Shown: piece after piece, positions 24,841 through 33,229 of the stretch | Layout: every line of letters begins with the position of its first letter | Numbering within the stretch: position 1 is the first letter of the stretch | Assembly: GCF_030209375.1 (NCBI RefSeq) | Contig: NZ_JARVSC010000003.1 | Span: 868,001-932,000 of the forward strand | Source of the DNA: Plantibacter sp. ME-Dv--P-122b | Lineage (GTDB): Bacteria; Actinomycetota; Actinomycetes; Actinomycetales; Microbacteriaceae | Reading direction: 5' to 3' | DNA length: 64,000 nucleotides | The notes under the pieces: generated by a model | Seen by the model: only the letters and a program-made list of their open reading frames with translations | What the model was told of the DNA's origin: nothing | The model's database searches: none | Position numbers and translations under genes: made by a program

Positions 24841-26283
24841 ATGAGCGGCAATGCCATGGGGCGTCGTCCCGAGATCATCGTGCGCCACGGCCTCGCGAGG
24901 GTCAGGGAGGCCGTCAGCGACTTCGCCGCGAAGTCGACCTCCCGCTTCGCCATCCTCGTGTTCAGCTTCCTGATCTTCGTCTTCACGATGCTGTTCTCGC
25001 TCCCCATCGCGAGCGCCGACCGCCAGGTGACCCCGATCGCCGACGCCCTCTTCACCGCGGTCTCCGTCATCTGCGTCACCGGGCTCTCGACCGTCGACAT
25101 GGCGACGCACTGGTCGCTCTTCGGTCACGTGCTCGTCTTCATCGGCGTCCAGATCGGCGCGCTCGGCGTCCTGACCCTGGCCTCGATCCTCGGGTTCGTG
25201 ATCGCCCGACGACTCGGACTCCGCCAGAAGCTCATGGCGGCGAGCGACACGAACCCCCTGCGGTCGCACCACGGCCCCGTCGCCGAAGGTCAGGCGGTCC
25301 GCCTCGGGGAGATCGGCAACCTGCTCGTCACCGTCGCCGTCAGCGCCCTCGTGATCGAGGCGGCACTGGCGGTCCTACTCTTCCCGCGCATGCTGCTCGA
25401 CGGCATCAACCCCTGGGACGCCGCCTGGAACAGCGTCTACTACGCCGCCATGGCCTTCACCAACACCGGCTTCACGCCGAACGCCGAGGGGCTCGCGGCC
25501 TTCGAGAACGACTACTGGTTCCTCAGCATCCTCATGCTCGGGGTCTTCCTCGGCAGCATCGGCTTCCCGGTCATCTACGCGCTGAGCCGCAACTTCCGTC
25601 GACCGAGCCGCTGGTCGCTGCACGTCAAGCTCACGCTCGTCACGACGATCATCCTGTTCTTCGCCGGGGCGCTCGCCTTCATCCTGCTCGAGTTCAACAA
25701 CCCCGAGACCTGGAACAAGTGGAACCTCTGGGACACGATCTTCCAGGGGTTCTTCCTGTCGGCAATGACACGGTCGGGCGGTTTCTCCACCGTGGACATC
25801 GGCGACCTCAACGGCTCGACCCTGCTCGTCGCCGACATGCTCATGTTCATCGGCGGCGGTTCCGCCTCGACCGCCGGCGGGATCAAGGTCACGACGCTCG
25901 CCGTCCTGTTCCTGGCGGCGTTCGCGGAGGCCCGCGGCCGCGAGGGCGTCGAGGTCTTCCGCCGGCGGATCCCGCAGGACGTGCTCCGCGTCGCGGTGAG
26001 CGTCGTCCTCTGGGGTGCGACGATCGTCGCCCTGTCGACGATCGTCATCCTGCAGATGACCAAGGCTCCGCTCGACCACGTGCTGTTCGACGTCATCTCC
26101 GCCTTCGCGACCGTCGGACTGAGCACCGGCCTCGTCGCGGACCTGCCCGACGCCGGAGTGTACGTCCTCGCCGTCACCATGTTCCTGGGCCGCGTTGGTA
26201 CAGTGACACTCGCTGCAGCGGTGGCCGCGAGTCAGAGCGGCCAGCTGTTCAAACGACCCGAAGAGAGGCCCATCGTTGGTTGA
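24841..26283 (+). CDS. TrkH/KtrB-family potassium uptake membrane subunit
   Basis: Ion-conducting subunit of a TrkH/KtrB system, 480 residues with four M1-P-M2 repeats. The filter-like segments include VICVTGLSTVD, FTNTGFTPN, MTRSGGFSTVD and FATVGLSTGL, each with the expected glycine. The ATG at 24841 follows GAGGGG; a longer in-frame reading from 24142 is antisense to the HTH and ArsR genes and is rejected. It overlaps the RCK subunit by 8 nt, so the two are made together. Confidence 0.94.
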   Translation: MSGNAMGRRPEIIVRHGLARVREAVSDFAAKSTSRFAILVFSFLIFVFTMLFSLPIASADRQVTPIADALFTAVSVICVTGLSTVDMATHWSLFGHVLVFIGVQIGALGVLTLASILGFVIARRLGLRQKLMAASDTNPLRSHHGPVAEGQAVRLGEIGNLLVTVAVSALVIEAALAVLLFPRMLLDGINPWDAAWNSVYYAAMAFTNTGFTPNAEGLAAFENDYWFLSILMLGVFLGSIGFPVIYALSRNFRRPSRWSLHVKLTLVTTIILFFAGALAFILLEFNNPETWNKWNLWDTIFQGFFLSAMTRSGGFSTVDIGDLNGSTLLVADMLMFIGGGSASTAGGIKVTTLAVLFLAAFAEARGREGVEVFRRRIPQDVLRVAVSVVLWGATIVALSTIVILQMTKAPLDHVLFDVISAFATVGLSTGLVADLPDAGVYVLAVTMFLGRVGTVTLAAAVAASQSGQLFKRPEERPIVG

Positions 26284-26947
26284 CCGCATCAAGCACGACG
26301 CCCCGGTCCTCGTCATCGGACTCGGTCGGTTCGGTGCGGCCTGCGCCGGCGAACTCGACCGTCTCGACCGCGAGGTGCTCGCGATCGACGACAACTCCGA
26401 CCTCGTGCAGAAGTGGTCCGACCGGGTCACGCACACCGTGCAGGCCGACGCGAAGAACATCGAGGCACTCCGGCAGATCGGCGCCCAGGACTTCTCGGTC
26501 GCGGTCGTCGCGGTCGGCTCCTCGATCGAGGCGAGCGTGCTCATCACCGCCAACCTCGTCGACCTCAAGATCCCGCAGATCTGGGCCAAGGCCGTCTCGC
26601 AGTCGCACGGCAAGATCCTCGCCCGGGTGGGGGCGAGCCACGTCATCTACCCCGAGCGCGAAGCCGGCGAACGCGTCGCCCACCTCGTGTCGGGCCGCAT
26701 GCTCGACTTCATCCAGTTCGACGACGACTTCGCGCTCGTCAAGATGTACCCGCCGAAGCCCATCCGCGGGCTGAACCTGACGGAGTCGGGCGTCCGGACG
26801 AAGTACCGGATCACCGTCGTCGGCGTGAAGTCACCGGGGAAGCCCTTCACCTACGCGACCGCCGACACCGTCGTGTCGAACCACGACCTCATCATCGTCT
26901 CCGGCACGTCGGCCGACATCGAACGCTTCGCCTCACTCGAGGGCTGA
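26276..26947 (+). CDS. TrkA/KtrA-family regulatory subunit
   Basis: Cytosolic RCK protein of 223 residues that gates the membrane subunit through nucleotide binding. The Rossmann motif VLVIGLGRFGAACAGELDR is at about 11-29, the acidic end of strand 2 is AIDDN, and a C-terminal RCK_C domain starts near 140. Single RCK_N plus RCK_C is the KtrA architecture, so the pair is best described as KtrAB-like. The start is TTG, overlapping the upstream stop by 8 nt. Confidence 0.94.
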   Translation: MVDRIKHDAPVLVIGLGRFGAACAGELDRLDREVLAIDDNSDLVQKWSDRVTHTVQADAKNIEALRQIGAQDFSVAVVAVGSSIEASVLITANLVDLKIPQIWAKAVSQSHGKILARVGASHVIYPEREAGERVAHLVSGRMLDFIQFDDDFALVKMYPPKPIRGLNLTESGVRTKYRITVVGVKSPGKPFTYATADTVVSNHDLIIVSGTSADIERFASLEG

Positions 26948-26954
26948 AGTCCCC

Positions 26955-27413
26955 TCAGCCGAGGCTGCGCGCGTAGCAGCGCGACCGTGGCTCGTCAACG
27001 TACGGCCCGAACGCCTCGATCGGATGGTACCCCTCGCGCTCGTAGAAGCGCATCGCGTCCGGTTGCTCCGTGCCGGTCTCGAGGAGGAGTTCGGCGAGAC
27101 CCAGCGACCGCGCCTCGTCCTCCAGCGCCCGCAGCAACGCGGTGGCGACGCCGGTCCCCCGGGCGTGCTGCACGACGAACATGCGCTTGATCTCGGCCCG
27201 GCCCTCGCCGAGCATCCGCAGGCCGCCGCAGCCCAACGGGGCGTCGTCGACGTCGCTGGCGAGCAGGAAGCGCGTGATGTCGGCTGCGGTCGGCGGCGTG
27301 CCGGGTTCATGGTCATCGCTCCCGTAGCGCGCGTCGAGCTCGCGGCGTTGGGCGGCCCGCAGCTCGGCTCCCGCCTCGTCATCCCAGGCCACCCGGCTGA
27401 TCCTGATTGTCAT
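26955..27413 (-). CDS. GNAT-family N-acetyltransferase
   Basis: A 152-residue acetyltransferase: the acetyl-CoA loop is in MFVVQHARGTGVATALLRAL (about 80-99), followed by LLLETGTEQPDAMRFYEREGY. The ATG at 27413 has GGAGG 6 nt upstream. Substrate unknown. It is divergent from the TetR gene across an operator-like palindrome and so may be one of its targets. Confidence 0.9.
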   Translation of the reverse strand: MTIRISRVAWDDEAGAELRAAQRRELDARYGSDDHEPGTPPTAADITRFLLASDVDDAPLGCGGLRMLGEGRAEIKRMFVVQHARGTGVATALLRALEDEARSLGLAELLLETGTEQPDAMRFYEREGYHPIEAFGPYVDEPRSRCYARSLG

Positions 27414-27431
27414 GCGCGTCCTCCAGTCATT

Positions 27432-27450
27432 CCGTAACAAGCATTACGGT
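27432..27450. promoter_or_regulatory. TetR operator candidate overlapping a -10 hexamer
   Basis: Inverted repeat CCGTAA (27432-27437) and TTACGG (27444-27449) around CAAGCA. The right arm contains TACGGT (27445-27450), a -10 for the TetR gene, so binding would block its transcription. Confidence 0.6.
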
Positions 27451-27476
27451 AACATCGGTTCCGAGGTGATCACGAC

Positions 27477-28076
27477 ATGGCCAGAACCAAAGACCCAGCG
27501 GCTCACGCGCGGATCTCGCACGCGGTCTGGGAGGTGCTGGGCGAGCACGGCCCCCACGGGTTGACCCTCCGCGCGGTCGCGGAGCGGGCCGGGTGCACCA
27601 CCGGCCTCGTCCTGCATCGCTTCCCCGACAAACGCGCGCTCCTGCTGCACGCTCGCGACCTCCTGCACGAGCGGACGGCGGCGCGCACCGAGGCACTCGA
27701 GGCCGCCGCCTCGACGCCGCACGCCGCGCTGCGCGCCGTCCTCCGGCAGGCCTTGTCCCTCACCGACGAGACGCGCCAGGAGGCCCGCGTCTGGCTCGGC
27801 TACCTCGCGGCGGCTCTCGACGACGACGTGCTGGCCGAACGGCACCGCGCGGGTCATGGCGTGTTCGTCGCGCGCACCCGCCGCCTCGTGGCTCAGATCC
27901 GCCCCGAGCTCACCGAGGCCGAGGTCGCCGCGTCGGCCACCGTCGTCGTCGGATTCATCGAGGGTGTCAGCACCCTGAGCACGGCCGACGACGACCACTA
28001 CGACGCCACGTCCCAGCTCGCGGCACTGGACCGGCTGCTGCTCGTCCTCGAGCTCGACGAGACGAGCGGCAAGTGA
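27477..28076 (+). CDS. TetR/AcrR-family regulator
   Basis: A 199-residue repressor-type protein. The HTH is in the first 60 residues: GPHGLTLRAVAERAGCTTGL and FPDKRALLLHARDLL. The C-terminal ligand domain resembles the type found with BetI-like regulators, but no ligand can be assigned. The ATG follows GAGGTG. It is coupled by GTGA to a GNAT gene and faces another GNAT gene, so it probably controls both. Confidence 0.92.
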   Translation: MARTKDPAAHARISHAVWEVLGEHGPHGLTLRAVAERAGCTTGLVLHRFPDKRALLLHARDLLHERTAARTEALEAAASTPHAALRAVLRQALSLTDETRQEARVWLGYLAAALDDDVLAERHRAGHGVFVARTRRLVAQIRPELTEAEVAASATVVVGFIEGVSTLSTADDDHYDATSQLAALDRLLLVLELDETSGK

Positions 28077-28576
28077 TCGTCGTGGAGCGCTGGGCGGATG
28101 CTTCGGCTCATCAGCGCGAGCGATTCACCGAGCTCCTCTCGGAGTACCACCGCCGGACCGAGCACGAGAAACTCCTCGGCCATGACCCGCGTCCGGACGA
28201 TCCCGCTCCGACGATCACGCTCGCCGACCGCTACCGGGCCGAGATCTCCGACCCGGGCACCGCCTTCGCCTCCGACGAGATCCTCTTGGCCGTCGAGGAC
28301 GACCGGGTGCTCGGCTGCGTCGTCCTGACGGACGGCCCGTCGCCGGAGCTCAAGCGACTCTGGGTCGCCCCCGATGCTCGTCGCCGGGGCGTGGCCGCAA
28401 CCCTGATCGAGGCAGCGACGACCGTCTCGCGGCGACGGGGCGACGACAGCGTGCGTCTCTCCGTGTGGCACTGGCGCTCGTCAGCGATCGCGCTCTACCG
28501 GCGGTCCGGCTTCGTCGCGGTCGCTTCCTGGGACGACAGACCCGGCCTCGACTGCTTCGTGCGGTCCTTCGACTGA
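28073..28576 (+). CDS. GNAT-family N-acetyltransferase
   Basis: A 167-residue acetyltransferase with LKRLWVAPDARRRGVAATLI as the acetyl-CoA loop and ALYRRSGFV as the late motif. The GTG start overlaps the TetR stop as GTGA. It is not closely similar by eye to the GNAT on the other side of the TetR gene, so the two are not a recent duplication. Convergent with proC across 16 bases. Substrate unknown. Confidence 0.9.
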   Translation: MIVVERWADASAHQRERFTELLSEYHRRTEHEKLLGHDPRPDDPAPTITLADRYRAEISDPGTAFASDEILLAVEDDRVLGCVVLTDGPSPELKRLWVAPDARRRGVAATLIEAATTVSRRRGDDSVRLSVWHWRSSAIALYRRSGFVAVASWDDRPGLDCFVRSFD

Positions 28577-28592
28577 TCGGATCGCCGTCGCG

Positions 28593-29435
28593 TCAGGACG
28601 CCGACAGCTCCTCGGCGCGTGCGATGGCGGCTGCCGCAGCGCGGTCGAACGTCTCGCTGAAGCCCGCCTGGGCGAGCACGGCGAGCGCCTGCTCCGTCGT
28701 CCCCTTGGGGCTCGTGACGTTGATGCGGAGCTGCTCGGCGCTCTCCCCCGTCGTCGCAAGGAGTTCCGTCGCGCCGCGGAAGGTCCCGTCGACCATCACG
28801 GACGCCTGCTCGGGGGTGAACCCGAGGCCGATCGCCGTGCGGGTCAGTTCCTCGATGAGGTAGTAGACGTACGCCGGGCCGGAGCCGGAGATGGCACTGA
28901 GGGCGTCGATCTTCGACTCGGGGATGACGACCACCTGGCCGACGGTCTCGAACAGCGCGGTGACGACGGCGAGGTCGTCCTCGCTCGACCGGGTGCCGGG
29001 GGCGAGCCCGGTGACACCGAGCCCGACGTAGGACGGGGTGTTCGGCATGGAGCGCAACACTGAGACCGACTCAGGCAGGGCGGCCTCGAACGCCGCACTG
29101 CGGATGCCGGCCGCGAGGCTCACGACGATCGTGCCGGGCTGCAGTGCGTCGGCGATCTCGGCGAGGAGGTCGGCGACCAGGTAGGGCTTCACACCGATCA
29201 GGACGATCTTCGCCGCGGCTGCCGCCCGACGGTTGCCGTCGGCGTCCTGCTCGAGGGCGATCGAGGTGACGCCGGGCAGCTCGGCCAGCGCCTCCGCCTT
29301 GGCGATCGTCCGGTTCGTCACCGTGATGCCACCGTCGACCTCGACACCCGGCTGGACGAGACCGCGGAGGACGGCCCCTCCCATCGAACCGGCTCCGAGG
29401 ATGGCGATGCTGGGCAGGCTGATCGTTTCACTCAC
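28593..29435 (-). CDS. proC: Pyrroline-5-carboxylate reductase
   Basis: Last enzyme of proline synthesis, reducing P5C with NAD(P)H. It has 280 residues. The Rossmann loop AILGAGSMGGAVLRGL is at about 9-24, VLRSMPNTP marks the middle, and the C-terminal dimer domain has the family signature from AISGSGPAYVYYLIEEL through SPKGTTEQAL. TAGACT 6 nt upstream fixes the GTG start. It stands alone. Confidence 0.96.
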   Translation of the reverse strand: MSETISLPSIAILGAGSMGGAVLRGLVQPGVEVDGGITVTNRTIAKAEALAELPGVTSIALEQDADGNRRAAAAAKIVLIGVKPYLVADLLAEIADALQPGTIVVSLAAGIRSAAFEAALPESVSVLRSMPNTPSYVGLGVTGLAPGTRSSEDDLAVVTALFETVGQVVVIPESKIDALSAISGSGPAYVYYLIEELTRTAIGLGFTPEQASVMVDGTFRGATELLATTGESAEQLRINVTSPKGTTEQALAVLAQAGFSETFDRAAAAAIARAEELSAS

Positions 29436-29441
29436 CCTGCG

Positions 29442-29447
29442 AGTCTA
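29442..29447 (-). promoter_or_regulatory. -10 hexamer TAGACT for proC
   Basis: Minus-strand TAGACT, CGCAGG, GTG. Confidence 0.6.
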
Positions 29448-29483
29448 GGCACCTGCATGCTCGTCGGCACGTGCCTGGCCGGG

Positions 29484-30671
29484 TCAGTCGGCGAGGCAGG
29501 CGCCCGACGGGACCGCTGACTGCAGCGACCCGGCGAGCGCGACGACGGGCAGGACCTCGTCCATCGCTAGCGCGTAGCCGACCGGCGCGGAGTTCGCGTC
29601 GCGGGCGAAGATCACGCCGGCCACCTCACCGGACTCGGTGAGGAGCGGTCCACCGGAGTTGCCCGGCTGCACCGTCCCGGACAGCGTCACGACCTGACGG
29701 CTCGTCGGGTTGTTCCCGCTGATGTCGGCGACGAGGCTCGGCCCCACCACGATGACCTGCGCGCCGCCGGCCGTGTACGGGCCACCGAACGGATACCCGG
29801 CGACGACGGCGTTCGAACCGGGCGCCGGATTCGGTGCGAGCGGCAGCGATCGGGCGCCGAGGTCGTCGACACGGATGACGGCGAGGTCGTCGACCGGATC
29901 GAAGTAGACGATCCGTCCTTCCCTGGGCATGGCCCCTGGGACCTCGACGACCGGGTTCGTCACGCCGGCGAGGACGTGCGCGTTCGTCATGACCAGGTCG
30001 TCGGCGAAGACGAAGCCGCTTCCGGTGAGGCTCCGCGAGCAGGACTCGGCGGTGCCGCTGATGCGCACCACGGACGCGGAGGCCGTCTGCAGCGCCGGCG
30101 TCGACGTGTCGAGCTGCGGGGCGGCGGGTACGTCCGCGGTTCCACCGAAGGCCTCGATGACGCGTTGGGCCCCACCGTCGACCACCGTGGAGCGGAGCTG
30201 CGCGAGCGTGCTCTTCACCTGCACGGGCGTGACGCGGTCGATCGTGCCGATCACCGCAGACGACCCGACCGCCTGGGCGAGCAGCGGGATGCCGAGGGAC
30301 CCGACACCGAGCGCCGCGGTCACGAGGACGAGTGCGGTGACGACGAGGTTGAGGGCGGCGCCGAGCAGGCGTTCCAGACCGCGCAGCGGGGTCTTGCGGA
30401 CGACGGAGCCGATGGCCCCGCCGATGAACGCACCGATGGTGTAGCCGACGGCGAGGACGACCACCGCCGCAGCTACCGCCGCCCAGCCACGCCAGGCCGC
30501 ATCCGGCACCCACGAGGCGACGAGCGGGATCGCGAAGAAGGCGCCCACCCCGCCGGCCGCCAGCCCGACGAGCCCGCCGAGGCTCCCGAGGAGCCCCGCA
30601 CGCCACCCGCGGATCAGGAAGCCGATCAGGACGACGACGAGGATGATGTCGAGGATCACGCCGGGTTGCAT
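29484..30671 (-). CDS. MarP-like membrane serine protease (CvpA + trypsin-like domains)
   Basis: A 395-residue protease: four helices of a CvpA-type module in the first 150 residues, then an extracytoplasmic chymotrypsin-fold domain. The triad is visible as TNAHVLAG, DPVDDLAVIRV and QPGNSGGPL. A cysteine pair (SCSRS and GACLAD at the end) could form the disulfide described for mycobacterial MarP. MarP there is needed for acid resistance; the same role here is inference. CAGGAT lies 6 nt before the ATG. Confidence 0.93.
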   Translation of the reverse strand: MQPGVILDIILVVVLIGFLIRGWRAGLLGSLGGLVGLAAGGVGAFFAIPLVASWVPDAAWRGWAAVAAAVVVLAVGYTIGAFIGGAIGSVVRKTPLRGLERLLGAALNLVVTALVLVTAALGVGSLGIPLLAQAVGSSAVIGTIDRVTPVQVKSTLAQLRSTVVDGGAQRVIEAFGGTADVPAAPQLDTSTPALQTASASVVRISGTAESCSRSLTGSGFVFADDLVMTNAHVLAGVTNPVVEVPGAMPREGRIVYFDPVDDLAVIRVDDLGARSLPLAPNPAPGSNAVVAGYPFGGPYTAGGAQVIVVGPSLVADISGNNPTSRQVVTLSGTVQPGNSGGPLLTESGEVAGVIFARDANSAPVGYALAMDEVLPVVALAGSLQSAVPSGACLAD

Positions 30672-30677
30672 CCTGCG

Positions 30678-30683
30678 ATCCTG
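30678..30683 (-). promoter_or_regulatory. -10 like hexamer CAGGAT for the protease gene
   Basis: Minus-strand CAGGAT, CGCAGG, ATG. Confidence 0.4.
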
Positions 30684-30782
30684 CCATCACCCGCCGACAA
30701 CGGGCTCCGGAAGTGCTGGGAGCAGCAGCATCCGGTCACCGATCCTGTCGAGGCGCGGGGACATCCGGGGCCGTGTGTGCCC

Positions 30783-31259
30783 TCAGGAGGCTCCGACGCC
30801 GCCCGAGCCCCGGAAGAAGTCGGTGAGGAGCGTCGAGCAGCGCTCGGCCTCCACGCCCGCGTAGACCTCGACACGGTGCTGCAGTCGCCGGTCGCGCAGG
30901 ACGTCGTAGACGGAACCGACCGCGCCGGCTTTCTCGTCCCAGGCCCCGAAGACGATCCGCGGGATCCGGGCGGCGAGGATCGCGCCGGCGCACATGACGC
31001 AGGGTTCGAGCGTGACGACGAGCGTCAGCTCCGTGAGATGCCAGTCGGCAAGCGCGGCCGCGGCGGCGCGGATGGCCACCACCTCGGCGTGGGCGGTCGG
31101 ATCGGTGTGCAGCTCGCGCTCGTTGCGACCGACGGCGACCACCGAGCCGTCCGGGCCGACGAGCACCGCGCCCACCGGGACGTCGTCGCTGGCCAGGGCC
31201 GCCTCGGCCTCGGCGATGGCGAGGTCCATCCACGCGGCGAACTCGGCCGGTGCGTGCAT
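30783..31259 (-). CDS. tadA: tRNA-specific adenosine deaminase
   Basis: Zinc deaminase that converts A34 to inosine in tRNA-Arg(ACG). It has 158 residues. The zinc site is HAE (in TAHAEVVAI) and PCVMCAGAI; the glutamate of HAE is the proton shuttle. FGAWDEKAGAVGS is typical of TadA rather than cytidine deaminases. Divergent from upp, 51 bases apart; the two are frequent neighbours in actinobacteria. Confidence 0.95.
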   Translation of the reverse strand: MHAPAEFAAWMDLAIAEAEAALASDDVPVGAVLVGPDGSVVAVGRNERELHTDPTAHAEVVAIRAAAAALADWHLTELTLVVTLEPCVMCAGAILAARIPRIVFGAWDEKAGAVGSVYDVLRDRRLQHRVEVYAGVEAERCSTLLTDFFRGSGGVGAS

Positions 31260-31298
31260 CCGTCATCTCCCCGAAATCCTGGTCGCCGCGCGAGCGAC

Positions 31299-31304
31299 TA
31301 GATT
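31299..31304 (+). promoter_or_regulatory. -10 hexamer TAGATT for upp
   Basis: TAGATT, GATCGT, ATG; leaderless geometry. Confidence 0.6.
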
Positions 31305-31310
31305 GATCGT

Positions 31311-31943
31311 ATGCGAGTGCACGTAGCCGACCATCCCCTCATCACCCACAAGCTCACGGTGCTGCGCGACAAGACGACACCGTCACCGGTGTTCCGTGCC
31401 CTCACCGAGGAGCTCGTCACGCTGCTCGCCTACGAGGCGACGCGCGGGGTCACGGTCGAGGAGATCACGATCCAGACGCCCGTCACCGAGACGGTCGGCG
31501 TCAAGATCAGCGAGCCGCGCCCGCTCGTGGTCCCGATCCTGCGGGCCGGCCTGGGCATGCTCGAGGGCATGGTGAAGCTGCTCCCCACCGCCGAGGTCGG
31601 CTTCCTCGGCATGGTGCGCAACGAGGAGACCCTCGAACCCACCACCTACGCGGAGCGTCTCCCCGACGACCTGTCCGACCGCCAGTGCTTCGTGCTCGAC
31701 CCGATGCTCGCGACCGGCGGCTCGCTCGCGGCGGCCATCGACTTCCTCTTCCAGCGTGGCGCGATGCACGTCACCGCCATCTGCCTGCTCGCCGCCCCCG
31801 AGGGCATCGAGCGTCTCGAGGCCGAGACGGCCGGCAAGGACGTCACCATCGTCCTGGGCGCCCTCGACGAGAAGCTCGACGAGAACGGGTACATCGTCCC
31901 CGGGCTCGGCGACGCCGGCGACCGCCTCTACGGCGTCGTCTGA
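31311..31943 (+). CDS. upp: Uracil phosphoribosyltransferase
   Basis: Salvage enzyme making UMP from uracil and PRPP. It has 210 residues. The PRPP-binding loop is [19 protein letters not shown] (about 125-143), and the C-terminal uracil-binding region is [15 protein letters not shown]. No leader or attenuator precedes it, so control must be at the promoter. A perfect 22-bp inverted repeat follows the stop. Confidence 0.97.
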   Translation: MRVHVADHPLITHKLTVLRDKTTPSPVFRALTEELVTLLAYEATRGVTVEEITIQTPVTETVGVKISEPRPLVVPILRAGLGMLEGMVKLLPTAEVGFLGMVRNEETLEPTTYAERLPDDLSDRQCFVLDPMLATGGSLAAAIDFLFQRGAMHVTAICLLAAPEGIERLEAETAGKDVTIVLGALDEKLDENGYIVPGLGDAGDRLYGVV

Positions 31944-31960
31944 CCCCTGCTCCCGCCGAC

Positions 31961-32009
31961 ATGAGGCGGATCGTCGTCCATCCCCGCGATGGACGACGAT
32001 CCGCCTCAT
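31961..32009. repeat. Perfect 22-bp inverted repeat after upp
   Basis: The left arm at 31961-31982 begins ATGAGGCGGATC and the right arm at 31988-32009 is its exact complement, with a 5-nt CCCGC loop. It is far longer than needed for a terminator and has no T-run. It may end the upp message, or be a mobile or regulatory element. A 10-bp palindrome GCCAGCTGGC follows at 32022-32031. Confidence 0.85.
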
Positions 32010-32068
32010 CTCAGTTGTGCCGCCAGCTGGCAATCCCCGTGCAACACAACGTCATCTTCCGCCCACAC

Positions 32069-32099
32069 TTGACAGGATCCGGGGGATTCCTGTTGTATT
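32069..32099 (+). promoter_or_regulatory. Promoter of the Cys-rich leader peptide
   Basis: TTGACA at 32069-32074 is a consensus -35. TGTATT at 32094-32099 or TTGTAT at 32093-32098 serves as -10 with a spacer of 18-19. Transcription is expected within a base or so of the ATG at 32107. Confidence 0.6.
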
Positions 32100-32106
32100 G
32101 CGGACT

Positions 32107-32208
32107 ATGACGACCAACGCGCCCACCCTGACCTCCTTCGAGGCCCCTGGGAACGCCGGCATGATGATGCCCGGCCGCGCTGTCATGTGCTGTCGAATGT
32201 GTCGCTGA
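32107..32208 (+). CDS. Cysteine-rich leader peptide (putative attenuator)
   Basis: A 33-residue frame ending AVMCCRMCR, with three cysteine codons in the last six positions and a tandem pair. The early codons (ACG ACC AAC GCG CCC ACC) almost all end in G or C, as in real genes of this genome. A consensus promoter sits right upstream with no room for a ribosome-binding site, so it should be leaderless. Known parallel: mycobacterial leaderless uORFs with consecutive Cys codons that attenuate downstream genes when charged Cys-tRNA is ample. The next gene, 237 bases on, is the winged-helix regulator. A role in sensing cysteine is inference. Confidence 0.6.
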   Translation: MTTNAPTLTSFEAPGNAGMMMPGRAVMCCRMCR

Positions 32209-32445
32209 TCCGACTCCTCCAGCACCGGTAGCGATCCACACGGATCCGCTCCACTGCTCCCAGCACCTCCGAGTCCGCCGCTCCCCCACCAGGTGAGCCG
32301 ACTCCCGGACGTACCCCGTCCGTACCCGGCCGACGCGCCACTTCCCGGATCGCGGGACCGCCACTGCCCACCGGCAGGCGGGATCACCCCGAGCGCACCG
32401 CGCACGATCCGTCGTAGCATCATCACTCCCGAGGACCTCGCACTC

Positions 32446-33153
32446 ATGTCTCTTGCAGCCGTTCAGACCACTCGCCCCACCCGCCAGCTCGCCGCCGTCG
32501 AGGACGCTCCTCGGGCCGCGACCCCGCACGTCCGCGCCGTACCGGCCGGCCCCGAAGCCCGTGGCTTCGTCCTGTACGTCGGCCTCGACGAGGCGAAGGC
32601 GGCGGCCGCCGGCACGAGCCTCGGTGAGATCGTCGAGGCCATCAAGGCGCTGACCGCCCAGTTCGCTCCGGAGGCCGAGACGCACGCTGCCGTCGCCCTC
32701 GCCCCGCGCGGTGCCGGCGGACGCGACCTCGACGTCGTCCGGCTCGCCCTGCAGGACCCGTCGGCACTCGCCGCCCACCGCGACGAGGTCGACGAGGAGG
32801 AGCAGGACCGCGCCCACGCCGGTGTCGTGGTCGACATCTCCCGGAAGCGCCTCGTCCTCGACAACGAGGCTGCGCCGCTCACGTACAAGGAGTTCGAGCT
32901 CCTCCAGTACCTCGTCCTCCGCGAAGGACGCACGATCGAGCGCGCGGAGCTCATCTCCTCGCTGTGGCGGGCCGGCGACGACGAAGAGGTCCCGAACGAG
33001 CGGACCATCGACGTCCACGTGCGTCGCCTCCGCGCCAAGCTCGGCCGCTACGAGGACATCGTCCGCACCGTGCGCGGCGTCGGCTACCGCTTCGACCGTC
33101 ACGCGGACGTGTCCATCCGCTACGCCAGCACCCCGTCGCCCGACCTCTTCTGA
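32446..33153 (+). CDS. Winged-helix (OmpR-type) DNA-binding regulator without receiver domain
   Basis: A 235-residue protein. The C-terminal OmpR/PhoB-type winged helix (about 130-220) has YKEFELLQYLVLREGRTIER, NERTIDVHVRRLRAKLG and TVRGVGYRF. The first 120 residues hold no phosphoacceptor receiver; FVLYVGLDEAKAAAAGTSLG begins a compact alpha/beta region I do not recognise. The ATG at 32446 has GAGGA upstream. The long leader from 32107 carries the Cys-rich peptide and a short hairpin at 32230-32250, so expression is probably tied to that peptide. Confidence 0.88.
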   Translation: MSLAAVQTTRPTRQLAAVEDAPRAATPHVRAVPAGPEARGFVLYVGLDEAKAAAAGTSLGEIVEAIKALTAQFAPEAETHAAVALAPRGAGGRDLDVVRLALQDPSALAAHRDEVDEEEQDRAHAGVVVDISRKRLVLDNEAAPLTYKEFELLQYLVLREGRTIERAELISSLWRAGDDEEVPNERTIDVHVRRLRAKLGRYEDIVRTVRGVGYRFDRHADVSIRYASTPSPDLF

Positions 33154-33177
33154 GCCGGACGGCTCGACACACGAGAC

Positions 33178-33217
33178 GACGGGCCCGTGAGCGGGGGTTC
33201 CGCTCGCCGAGCCCGTC
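33178..33217. terminator. Hairpin between convergent regulator and transporter genes
   Basis: GACGGGC and GCCCGTC arms enclose GTGAGCGGGGGTTCCGCTCG, which itself folds (GAGCG/CGCTC). Confidence 0.6.
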
Positions 33218-33229
33218 GGGTGTCCTCGA

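Noticed and set aside
30741-30760. Possible further copy of the dispersed element (CCTGTCGAGGCG) upstream of the protease gene
   Set aside because: It shares only about 8 bases with the core and lacks CCCTGAG and GAAGGG.
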